The notes beneath the pieces are model-generated. The model was not told the origin of the DNA. It did not search any database and worked only from the letters and a program-made list of their open reading frames with translations. DNA of 64,000 nucleotides. Origin: Streptomyces sp. NBC_00708 (GTDB lineage: Bacteria; Actinomycetota; Actinomycetes; Streptomycetales; Streptomycetaceae). The stretch lies in NCBI GenBank assembly GCA_036226585.1, contig CP108997.1:2480001-2544000 (forward strand). The letters run 5' to 3'. How positions within the stretch are numbered: the first letter of the stretch is position 1; each line of letters starts with the position of its first letter. This document shows, piece after piece, positions 33,696-41,276 of the stretch. The translations under genes were made by a program, and so were the position numbers.

Positions 33696-35342
33696 GTGAG
33701 TACAGCGAGACATACGGCGAAGCGCCCCGCCACCGTCCTCCTCACCGTCCTGGCCACCCTGCTCGGGTTCCTCGCGCTCGGCGGCCTCGCCCCCGCGCAG
33801 GCAGCCGCCGGCACCGGCCTGCACATCAGCGACGGCCGGCTGACCGAGGGCAACGGCAACGACTTCATCATGCGCGGGGTCAACCACGCGCACACCTGGT
33901 ACCCGGGCGAGACCCAGTCACTGGCCGACATCAAGGCGACCGGCGCCAACACCGTCCGCGTCGTGCTCTCCGACGGCTATCGCTGGAGCAGGAACGGGCC
34001 GGACGACGTCGCCGCCGTCATCGCCGACTGCAAGGCGAACCGGCTCATCTGCGTCCTGGAGGTGCACGACACCACCGGGTACGGCGAGGACTCCGCCGCC
34101 GGGACGCTGGACCACGCGGCCGACTACTGGATCTCCCTGAAGGACGTCCTCCAGGGCCAGGAGGACTACGTCGTCATCAACATCGGCAACGAGCCCTGGG
34201 GCAACACCGACCCGGCCGGCTGGACCGCCCCCACCACCGCCGCGATCAAGAAGCTGCGCGCGGCGGGGTTCGCGCACACGATCATGGTGGACGCGCCCAA
34301 CTGGGGCCAGGACTGGCAGAACGTCATGCGGGACAACGCCCAGGCGGTCTACGACGCGGACTCGACCGGCAACCTGCTCTTCTCGATCCACATGTACAGC
34401 GTCTACAACACCGCCCAGAAGGTCACCGACTATCTGAACGCCTTCGTGGACGCCGGACTGCCCCTGGTCATCGGTGAGTTCGGCGGTCCCGCCGACCAGT
34501 ACGGGGACCCGGACGAGGACACCATGATGTCCGAGGCCCAGCGCCTCGGTCTCGGCTGGATCGCCTGGTCCTGGAGCGGCAACACCGACCCGGTCCTCGA
34601 CCTGACGATCGGCTTCGACCCGGCGCGGCTCAGCTCCTGGGGCGAGCGCATCTTCCACGGCGCCGACGGCATCGCCCAGACCTCCCACGAGGCCACGGTC
34701 TACGGCGGCGCGTCCGAGGACACCGAGGCGCCGACCGCCCCGGGCACGCCTGCCGCCTCCGCCGTGACGGACACCTCGGCGAAGCTGACCTGGGCCGCCT
34801 CCTCCGACAACGTTGCCGTCGCCGGCTACGACGTCGTCCGCGTCAGCGGCACCACGGAGACCACGGTCGCCTCGTCGGGCACCACGAGCGTCACCGTCAC
34901 GGGCCTGAGCGCCGGCACCGCGTATTCCTTCGCGGTCTACGCACGGGACGCGGCCGGCAACCGCTCGGCGCGGTCGGCCGTCGTGAACGTCACCACGGAC
35001 GAGGGCTCGACGACCCCGGCCGGCAGCTGCTCGGTCGGTTACAAGGTGGTCGGCCAGTGGCAGGGCGGCTTCCAGGGCGAGATCACCATCCGCAACACCG
35101 GCACCGCCGCCATCGACGGCTGGACGCTCGGTTTCGCCTTCGCCGACGGGCAGACGATCACCAACATGTGGGGCGGTACGCCCACGCAGACCGGCGGTTC
35201 GGTGAGCGTCGCGCCGGCCTCGTACACCTCCACGATCGCCCCGAACGGGACGGTGACCGTGGGCTTCACCGGCAGCCAGACCGGCACGAACGCGGCACCG
35301 GCCGCGTTCACCCTCAGCGGCGCGGCCTGCGCCGTCGCGTGA
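33696..35342 (+). CDS. Secreted GH5 glycanase (endoglucanase/mannanase) with FN3 and CBM2
   Basis: 548 aa from GTG 33696, with TGGAG upstream. A signal peptide (about 1-38, ending APAQAAA) is followed by a GH5 catalytic domain. The acid/base Glu is in NIGNEPW (residue about 166) and the nucleophile in VIGEFGG (about 261). Next come an FN3 domain (about 345-430: APTAPGTPAASAVTDTSAKL) and a CBM2 (about 445-548) starting CSVGYKVVGQWQGGFQGEI, with Trp residues for cellulose binding. It cuts beta-1,4-glucan or mannan outside the cell; the GH5 subfamily resembles mannanases (type GH5_8) more than cellulases. CebR control fits plant-cell-wall use. Confidence 0.93.
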   Translation: MSTARHTAKRPATVLLTVLATLLGFLALGGLAPAQAAAGTGLHISDGRLTEGNGNDFIMRGVNHAHTWYPGETQSLADIKATGANTVRVVLSDGYRWSRNGPDDVAAVIADCKANRLICVLEVHDTTGYGEDSAAGTLDHAADYWISLKDVLQGQEDYVVINIGNEPWGNTDPAGWTAPTTAAIKKLRAAGFAHTIMVDAPNWGQDWQNVMRDNAQAVYDADSTGNLLFSIHMYSVYNTAQKVTDYLNAFVDAGLPLVIGEFGGPADQYGDPDEDTMMSEAQRLGLGWIAWSWSGNTDPVLDLTIGFDPARLSSWGERIFHGADGIAQTSHEATVYGGASEDTEAPTAPGTPAASAVTDTSAKLTWAASSDNVAVAGYDVVRVSGTTETTVASSGTTSVTVTGLSAGTAYSFAVYARDAAGNRSARSAVVNVTTDEGSTTPAGSCSVGYKVVGQWQGGFQGEITIRNTGTAAIDGWTLGFAFADGQTITNMWGGTPTQTGGSVSVAPASYTSTIAPNGTVTVGFTGSQTGTNAAPAAFTLSGAACAVA

Positions 35343-35348
35343 CACGGA

Positions 35349-35388
35349 GCCGGCCGGTGGGGGCCGTACGCCCCCGCCGGCCGGCGCC
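35349..35388. terminator. Bidirectional terminator hairpin
   Basis: CCGGCCGG-T-GGGGGC pairs with GCCCCC-G-CCGGCCGG around CGTA. It lies between the convergent glycanase and DHFR-like genes. Confidence 0.6.
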
Positions 35389-35393
35389 GGGAA

Positions 35394-36014
35394 TCAGTCG
35401 ATGACGGTGACCTTGACCGTCGCGGTGGCGCACTCGTACGTCAGATACGCCGCGCCGCTCGCCAGGACCGTGTGGTCCGTGAGGGTCCAGGCGCACGGGT
35501 CGAACACCGCCTTCCGCCCGAACAGCGGGATGCCCGCCCCGATCGTCGTCGGGCTCAGCTTCAGGATCAGGGTGTCGATCTCCCCGTAGAGGGACGCGGC
35601 CAGCTCGCCGCCGCCGACGAGCCAGATGTCCTTGCCGTCCTCCTGCTTCAACTCCCGTACGCGCGCGACCGGATCGCCCGACACCAGCTCCACTGCGGGG
35701 TCCGGGCTCTCGCCCAGGGTGCGGGAGAACACGAGGTGCCGCAGGTGCGGGTAGGCGTCCGTGAGGCCGGCGTCGAGGCCGATCTCGTACGAGCGCCTGC
35801 CCTCCAGGACCGTGTCGAAGCGGGTACCTTCCGCCGTCACGCCGAGCGCGGCCCGCGCCGGGCCGGGCAGCGTCTCCGGGTACTCGGCGATCAGGTGCTG
35901 GAGGTAGTCCTCCGGGATGGGCCAGAAGCCGTCGGGGCCGGTGGGGTCGGAGCCGTCCGGCCCGGCGATGAAGCCGTCCAGGGTCGCGGCGATGAAGTAC
36001 ACGAGCTTGCGCAC
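35394..36014 (-). CDS. Dihydrofolate-reductase-like (RibD C-terminal) protein
   Basis: 206 aa from GTG 36014, chosen for GAAAGG six bases upstream. KLVYFIAATLDGFIAGPDGSD is the typical start of the RibD_C/YyaP family. MGRRSYEI-type (LEGRRSYEIGL), HLVFSRTL and DIWLVGGGELAASLYGEIDTLIL give the NADPH site. Such proteins are reductases of unknown substrate, not the essential DHFR. The gene stands alone between the glycanase and a TetR gene. Confidence 0.85.
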   Translation of the reverse strand: MRKLVYFIAATLDGFIAGPDGSDPTGPDGFWPIPEDYLQHLIAEYPETLPGPARAALGVTAEGTRFDTVLEGRRSYEIGLDAGLTDAYPHLRHLVFSRTLGESPDPAVELVSGDPVARVRELKQEDGKDIWLVGGGELAASLYGEIDTLILKLSPTTIGAGIPLFGRKAVFDPCAWTLTDHTVLASGAAYLTYECATATVKVTVID

Positions 36015-36117
36015 GTACGGCCTTTCGTCCGGGGAACGGCCACTGCGTCGGGGCCGTCGGCCGTCCATGATCGAACGGGCGTCCGTGGCAGGCAACGGGA
36101 ATAGCGGCCTCCGGTGG

Positions 36118-36157
36118 CTGAGGGCTGTCCCGCCAGGAATTGCGGGACAGCCCTCAG
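36118..36157. repeat. 40-bp dispersed hairpin element, copy 1
   Basis: Perfect stem CTGAGGGCTGTCCCGC around CAGGAATT. It overlaps the stop codon of the TetR gene. A nearly identical hairpin is at 39784-39823. Confidence 0.85.
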
Positions 36158-36792
36158 ACCGCGCCCTCCCCGGCCACCGCGTCCAGCGCCGGGGCGATCA
36201 CCGCGAACGCGCGGTCGGTCAGGTCCGCCGGGGTTTCGGTGGAGCCGTCGGCGCTCCAGCGGTGCAGTACGGCGTCGAAGGCGTTCAGCGCCATGCCCGC
36301 CGCCAGCCCCGGGTAGAGGTCCGTATCGGCGTCGGTCCCCAGGCGCTCGGCCAGCTCCCGCGCGAGGTCCTCGCGCCACCGGGCCTGGCGTTCCAGGAAG
36401 CGCGCCAGCAGCGCGGGCGTACGCAGGATCAGGCGTACGACGCGCAGCGCACGGTCCCCGTGGTCGGCGCACTCGCCGAGCGGGACCCAGACCGCGTGCC
36501 GCAGGGCGACGGAGGGCGGCTCGCCGGCGGGGCGGGCGGCCAGTTCGGCGCGGATGCCGGTGCCCATGTCGGCCAGGAACTGGACGACCACGTCCTCCTT
36601 GGACGCGAAGTAGCGGAAGAACGTCCGCTTCGAGACGCCCGCCGCCGCCGCGATCTCGTCGACGGTGACCGCGTCGAAGCCCTTCAGGGCCAGCAACTGG
36701 AGGGCCGCTTCGGTCAGTTCGTCGGAGACCAGCCGGCGCTTGCGCTCGGCCAGGGACGTTCGGGGAGTGCTCACCTCCTCACGGTACTTCAT
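36154..36792 (-). CDS. TetR-family repressor
   Basis: 212 aa from ATG 36792 (GTG 36774 also fits, with no better ribosome site). The HTH is at about residues 22-68: LTEAALQLLALKGFDAVTVDEIAAAAGVSKRTFFRYFASKEDV split across helices. The C-terminal ligand domain contains LRVVRLILRTPALLARFLER. It diverges from an SDR gene, with inverted repeats between them, so it probably represses that SDR and itself and responds to the SDR's substrate. Confidence 0.9.
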   Translation of the reverse strand: MKYREEVSTPRTSLAERKRRLVSDELTEAALQLLALKGFDAVTVDEIAAAAGVSKRTFFRYFASKEDVVVQFLADMGTGIRAELAARPAGEPPSVALRHAVWVPLGECADHGDRALRVVRLILRTPALLARFLERQARWREDLARELAERLGTDADTDLYPGLAAGMALNAFDAVLHRWSADGSTETPADLTDRAFAVIAPALDAVAGEGAV

Positions 36793-36797
36793 GCCTT

Positions 36798-36846
36798 GCG
36801 TGACACTCAATGCCATCTTGACACTTGATGTCACGCGGGGCAGCCT
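36798..36846 (+). promoter_or_regulatory. Divergent TetR operator and SDR promoter
   Basis: The arms GCGTGACA (36798-36805) and TGTCACGC (36829-36836) form an inverted repeat. The SDR -35 TTGACA (36818-36823) lies inside it, and -10 CAGCCT (36841-36846) follows after 17 bp. The ATG 8 bases later implies a leaderless SDR transcript. Confidence 0.55.
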
Positions 36847-36853
36847 GTGCCGT

Positions 36854-37789
36854 ATGACACAGCAGGAACGCTGGACCTCCGCGCACATCCCGGACCAGAC
36901 CGGGCGCGTCTTCGTCGTCACCGGGGCCAACAGCGGCCTCGGCCTGGCCACCACCCGGGCCCTCGCCCGCCGGGGCGGGCAGGTGGTCCTCGCCGTGCGC
37001 GACGAGGCGAAGGGCCGCCGCGCGGCGGCGGAGCTGACCGCCGCACAGCCCGGCGCGCGGCTGGAGGTGCGCCGCCTCGACCTGGCCGACCTTGATTCCG
37101 TACGCGCCTTCGCCGAGAAGCTGCACGCGGACCACGCGCGGCTGGACGTGCTCGTCAACAACGCCGGGGTGATGGCGCCGCCCCGGACGCTGTCCCCGCA
37201 GGGCCACGAGGTGCAGTTCGCGGCGAACCACCTCGGCCACTTCGCGCTCACCGGTCTGCTGCTCGGCCTCCTGACGGCGGGCGGCGATCCCCGCGTGGTC
37301 ACCGTCAGCTCGCCCAACCACCGCAAGGCGCACCTGTACTTCGACGACCTCACGGGCGAGCGCCGGTACTCGCCGATGGGCTACTACAACCAGTCCAAGC
37401 TGGCCAACGCCGTCTTCGGCCACGAGCTGCACCGCCGGCTCACCGAGGCCGGCAGCCCGGTCCGCAGCCTGCTGGCCCACCCCGGCTACACCGCCACCGG
37501 CCTCCAGTCGGACGGGCCCGTCGCCCCGGTGGCACTGCTCTTCGGCCGCGTGCTCAGGCCGCTCGCCCAGACCCCGGACCAGGGAGCACTGCCGCAGCTG
37601 TACGCGGCGACCGAACCGGCCGCGCGGGGCGGCGAGTTCATCGGGCCGGACGGAAGGGGCGAGCTGCGCGGCGCGCCGACCCGGGTCGCGCTGTCCGCCG
37701 GAGCGGCCGACGCCGCGACGGGGCGGCGGCTGTGGGAGGTGTCGGAGCAGGCGACGGGCGTGCGCTTCGGCCTCTCCCCGGCCCGCTGA
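36854..37789 (+). CDS. Short-chain dehydrogenase/reductase
   Basis: 311 aa from ATG 36854. Cofactor site VVTGANSGLGLATTRALA at about residues 20-37; RDEAKGRRAA favours NADP. NNAGVMAPP, active Ser in VVTVSSPNHRKAH and YNQSKLAN (YxxxK) complete the retinol-dehydrogenase-like pattern. It ends in a C-terminal extension with GELRGAPTRV. It is divergent from a TetR repressor and likely induced by its own substrate. It is distantly related to the SDR at 29021-30004. Confidence 0.9.
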   Translation: MTQQERWTSAHIPDQTGRVFVVTGANSGLGLATTRALARRGGQVVLAVRDEAKGRRAAAELTAAQPGARLEVRRLDLADLDSVRAFAEKLHADHARLDVLVNNAGVMAPPRTLSPQGHEVQFAANHLGHFALTGLLLGLLTAGGDPRVVTVSSPNHRKAHLYFDDLTGERRYSPMGYYNQSKLANAVFGHELHRRLTEAGSPVRSLLAHPGYTATGLQSDGPVAPVALLFGRVLRPLAQTPDQGALPQLYAATEPAARGGEFIGPDGRGELRGAPTRVALSAGAADAATGRRLWEVSEQATGVRFGLSPAR

Positions 37790-37888
37790 ACGTTACGGCT
37801 CCGGTAGGTCCGCGAGGACCCCCCGCCCCGGGGATTTGGATAAAGTGCCGTGTCTACAGCAGCGGCTCTTCGGGGGAGTTTCGAGTTC

Positions 37889-39787
37889 ATGAGCGGTCAG
37901 CAGCCACGCAAGGGCGGCAACGCGCAGGTCTTCCAGCCCCTGGCGGGCGACGACCCGACCACCATCGCCGGCTACCGGCTGGCCGCCAAGCTCGGCGCGG
38001 GCGGCATGGGCAAGGTGTACCTGTCGTACACGCCCGGCGGCCGGCCCGTCGCCATCAAGGTGATCCGGCCCGAGTTCGGTGAGGACCCGGAGTTCCGGCG
38101 GCGGTTCGCGCAGGAGGTGCAGTCCGCGCAGCGCGTGCAGGGGCTGTTCACCGCGCCCGTGATCGACGCCGACACCCAGGGCGCGCAGCCGTGGCTCGCC
38201 ACCGCGTACGTGCCGGGCCCCTCGCTCGCCGACGCGGTCGTGGAGCACGGCGCGCTGCCGGTCGAGGCGGTGCTGCTGCTGATCGCGGGCATGGCCGAGG
38301 CGCTGCACGTCATCCACGGGGCGGGCATCGTCCACCGCGACCTCAAGCCGTCGAACGTGCTGCTCGCGGCGGACGGGCCGCGTGTCATCGACTTCGGTAT
38401 CGCGTACGCGGCCGACGCGACGTCGCTCACGGGCAGTGGGGTCACCATCGGCACCCCGTCGTTCATGGCGCCGGAGCAGGCCGCCGGGCGCCGGGTCACC
38501 GCCGCGACGGACATCTTCGCGCTGGGCCAGGTCGCGGCGTTCGCCTGCACCGGGTCGCCCGCGTTCGGCGAGGGCACCTCGCACGGGGTGCTCTACCGCA
38601 TCGTGCACGAGGAGCCGGACCTCGCCGGTGTGCCGGAGCGGCTGATGGAGCTGGTCGGGCGCTGCCTGGCGAAGGACCCGCAGGAGCGGCCCTCGGTCGC
38701 CGAGGTGATCCAGCTGTGCCAGACCGCGAACGCGGAGACGGTGCTGCGGCGGCCCGAGGACTGGCTGCCGCAGCCGGTCGCCGCCGACATCACGGTCCGG
38801 GCCGCCGCACCGGCCCCCGTACAGACGCCGCCGCCCCCGTCGGCCGCGCCGGCCACGCCGCCGGCCCCGGCAGCCCCGGCCGCCTATTCGCCCACGACGC
38901 CGGCGCCGAGCACCCCGCCGCCGGGGTACGGTCCGCCGGTCACCCCGGCGCCGGGGCAGGGGCCCGCGCCGGTGCAGGGGCCGGGGACGTACGGCGCGCC
39001 CACGGCGCCTGTCGCGCAGACGCCCGCGTACGGGTACCCGGCCGCGCAGCAGCCCTCGTACGGATACCCGGGTCCGGCGCCCGCGTACTCCGGGCCCGGC
39101 GCGCCGCAGTCGCACCTCACGCAGCCCACGCCGCAGGCCGCCGCTCCGGAACCGCCCAAGCGGCGGCGGGGGCGGGTGGCCGCCCTGGCGATCGCCGCCG
39201 CGCTGCTGTTCGGCATCGCGGGCGGGGGCACCGCGTACTTCCTGCTCAAGGACGACGGCAAGGAGTCGCAGAGCGACACCACCGCCCAGGGCAAGAACTC
39301 GGCTTCGCCGAAGACGAGTCCGAAGCCCACCGGCGACCCCACCGCATCGGGTGACGACGGCGGCACGGAGGAGCCGGACGGCCAGAGCCCCGCCACGTCG
39401 GACCCGACGCCGGCCGACTACCCGGGCATCAACCTCACCAAGGGCTACCACCTCACCTTCGGGGACGAGGATGTGCGGCCGCAGGACGGCGAGGACGACG
39501 GGTACGAGCTGACGTACGACTCCGGCGGCTACATCGAGGCGGAGAGCGAGGGGGGCAAGCTCACGCTGCTCGACCCCGGACAGGCCGGGTCGCTGGACGT
39601 GTGCCGCGCGGAGACGCGGTTCGCCACGTCCATCGAGACCAGCAAGCTGTCCAAGGGGCGGCAGGTCTGCGTGACCACGGGCACCGGGCACATGGCGCTG
39701 GTGACGTACCAGGGCCACTCGCCGGAGGACTCGCCGAGCGACTACATCACGGTCGATGTGACGGTGTGGCGGAACGCGATGCGCTAA
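37889..39787 (+). CDS. Membrane Ser/Thr protein kinase (PknB type)
   Basis: 632 aa from ATG 37889 (GGGGAG about 11 bases upstream). Kinase domain at about 28-280: LGAGGMGKVYLSY (P-loop), VAIKVIRPEF (Lys), IVHRDLKPSNVLL (catalytic loop), VIDFGIAY (DFG) and SFMAPEQAAGRRV. A Pro/Ala-rich linker with repeated Pro-Gly-Tyr stretches follows (about 305-420). One TM helix lies near 430-453. The extracellular part of about 180 residues has no PASTA repeats; it ends in a small domain with paired Cys (LDVCRAETRF, GRQVCVTT). The external ligand is unknown. Confidence 0.92.
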   Translation: MSGQQPRKGGNAQVFQPLAGDDPTTIAGYRLAAKLGAGGMGKVYLSYTPGGRPVAIKVIRPEFGEDPEFRRRFAQEVQSAQRVQGLFTAPVIDADTQGAQPWLATAYVPGPSLADAVVEHGALPVEAVLLLIAGMAEALHVIHGAGIVHRDLKPSNVLLAADGPRVIDFGIAYAADATSLTGSGVTIGTPSFMAPEQAAGRRVTAATDIFALGQVAAFACTGSPAFGEGTSHGVLYRIVHEEPDLAGVPERLMELVGRCLAKDPQERPSVAEVIQLCQTANAETVLRRPEDWLPQPVAADITVRAAAPAPVQTPPPPSAAPATPPAPAAPAAYSPTTPAPSTPPPGYGPPVTPAPGQGPAPVQGPGTYGAPTAPVAQTPAYGYPAAQQPSYGYPGPAPAYSGPGAPQSHLTQPTPQAAAPEPPKRRRGRVAALAIAAALLFGIAGGGTAYFLLKDDGKESQSDTTAQGKNSASPKTSPKPTGDPTASGDDGGTEEPDGQSPATSDPTPADYPGINLTKGYHLTFGDEDVRPQDGEDDGYELTYDSGGYIEAESEGGKLTLLDPGQAGSLDVCRAETRFATSIETSKLSKGRQVCVTTGTGHMALVTYQGHSPEDSPSDYITVDVTVWRNAMR

Positions 39788-39823
39788 GGGCTGTCCCGCC
39801 AGTAATTGCGGGACAGCCCTTAG
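39784..39823. repeat. 40-bp dispersed hairpin element, copy 2
   Basis: Perfect stem CTAAGGGCTGTCCCGC around CAGTAATT, overlapping the kinase stop codon. It differs from copy 1 (36118-36157) only by one compensated stem pair and one loop base. It may double as a terminator. Confidence 0.85.
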
Positions 39824-39877
39824 GGGCGTCTCGCGTACGTATTGGCTACGGGACCCACCGGCGTACGCGAGAACGTG

Positions 39878-39920
39878 CACGAGCCGCCCGGGGCATCCGT
39901 TCTGCCCCGGGCGGCTCGTG
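39878..39920 (-). terminator. Strong terminator of the ricin-lectin gene
   Basis: An 18-bp perfect stem (CACGAGCCGCCCGGGGCA) with a 7-base loop, 15 bp after the stop codon at 39935. Confidence 0.75.
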
Positions 39921-39934
39921 CCGGCGGACGCCGC

Positions 39935-41083
39935 CTACTGCGTGATCGCGAACTGCTGGTCCTGCGAGCCGTCGCACGTCCAGACGCCCAGGGTCTTGTA
40001 GTCCTTGTCGAACGTGAGGCAGTCCTGGCTGGAGTTGCGGACCTGGAACGACCCCGAGCTGTTGGGGAGGACCTGCCACTGCTGCGTCGAGCTGCCCTTC
40101 CACGGCGACAGGTTCGCCTCGTAGGTCGTCGTGTTCGTCGTCAGGGAGAGACCGAGGCCGTTGTCGATCCGGTAGCGGCCGTTGGACAGCGGCGTCACCA
40201 CCCACAGCGCGCCCGGGGTGCCGTACTTCCCGGCAACGATCTTCGCGCCCGCCTTGGGAGCGTTCGGCACGGCGGTGAGGCCGTTCTGGGTGCGCACGTA
40301 GACGGGGACGATGGCCGGCGGGCCCGCGGCAGCCGCAGCGGTGGAAAGAAGGGGATGCTGGGGAGTCTCCTCGCCCTCCGGGTGCAGGCGCGGGATGTCC
40401 GGACCCACGGGGACCATCGGGGAGCGGCCCGGCACATTGATGCCGCCGTTGGGGACGTTGGGTACGTACGTCGGGGAGAAGTCCACGTACTGCGACTTCC
40501 CGTTCTTGCTGGCGATCGTGGCGGCCCGGGTCGCGCGCGTGTAGTTCCCGGAGAAGCCCCAGTTGATCCAGCCGCCGTCACCCGGGTTCTCGAAGCTGCC
40601 GCCACCGGAGAAGATCCAGATACGGAAAGTCTGGTCCTCGCGCGACGTCGGGTCGTCCCACTTGACGTCCATCGTGAAGGCGACGTCCTGGAAGTTCTCA
40701 CGGTAGGGATGGGTGAACCACGAGTCACCGAAGGCGTTGTCGCCCTTGACGTCGAAGATCATGACGTTGTACCAGTTGCCGACCTCGGCGTCGATCAACG
40801 ACAGCATCGCCTGGACGAAGTGTCCGCGCGTCGCCTTGGTCCTCGCCTCGTCCTCCTGGGAGGCGAGGATGCACGAAGTCAGCCCGGAGCCGACACCGCC
40901 GTGACCGGGCGAGACGATCGACGCCGCGTCGCAGTCCTTGTGCACCTGGTCGCGGCCGTCGTCGCCCGCGGGCGGAAGCGGGATGTCGGGCAGCGTGTAC
41001 GCGGAAGCGGGGGACGTCGCTCCGAGAACGGGCGTCAGCGCGAGCGCGGCGACCATGGCCGCACGCGCGATCTTTCCAAACAT
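39935..41083 (-). CDS. Secreted protein with C-terminal ricin-type lectin domain
   Basis: 382 aa from ATG 41083, with GGAG six bases upstream. Signal peptide about 1-28 (ending SPASA). The N-terminal part of about 170 residues has no family I recognise; it contains WYNVMIFDVKGDNAFGDSWF and WIFSGGGSFENPGDGGW, suggesting an aromatic-rich beta fold, and two Cys near the start. A Pro-rich linker with PNVPNGGINVPGRSP follows. Residues about 250-382 form a ricin-B trefoil with QQWQVL, VRNSSQDCLTFD and QQFAITQ. It probably binds a polysaccharide. It is divergent from the XRE-NB-ARC-TPR regulator gene. Confidence 0.8.
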   Translation of the reverse strand: MFGKIARAAMVAALALTPVLGATSPASAYTLPDIPLPPAGDDGRDQVHKDCDAASIVSPGHGGVGSGLTSCILASQEDEARTKATRGHFVQAMLSLIDAEVGNWYNVMIFDVKGDNAFGDSWFTHPYRENFQDVAFTMDVKWDDPTSREDQTFRIWIFSGGGSFENPGDGGWINWGFSGNYTRATRAATIASKNGKSQYVDFSPTYVPNVPNGGINVPGRSPMVPVGPDIPRLHPEGEETPQHPLLSTAAAAAGPPAIVPVYVRTQNGLTAVPNAPKAGAKIVAGKYGTPGALWVVTPLSNGRYRIDNGLGLSLTTNTTTYEANLSPWKGSSTQQWQVLPNSSGSFQVRNSSQDCLTFDKDYKTLGVWTCDGSQDQQFAITQ

Positions 41084-41276
41084 GACCAGCTCCAGGCGGG
41101 AAGACGGGGAACGAGGACGAGCCCGGTCAGTCCACCATCGGAACCATGTGCGCCACGAGGCAGTCCTACCGGCGGAAGTACGTTCCGCGCACTTCTGCCG
41201 GACCGGCCCTCGCCGGTCCCGCTCCTGCCCTGCCCCCTTCCCGTTCGGCCGCCGGCCCAGCACCGGAGAACACACG

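Noticed and set aside
36118..39823. Twin hairpins as ends of a composite transposon
   Set aside because: The genes between them are a TetR, an SDR and a kinase with no transposase. Each hairpin is itself a full palindrome rather than one end of a pair.
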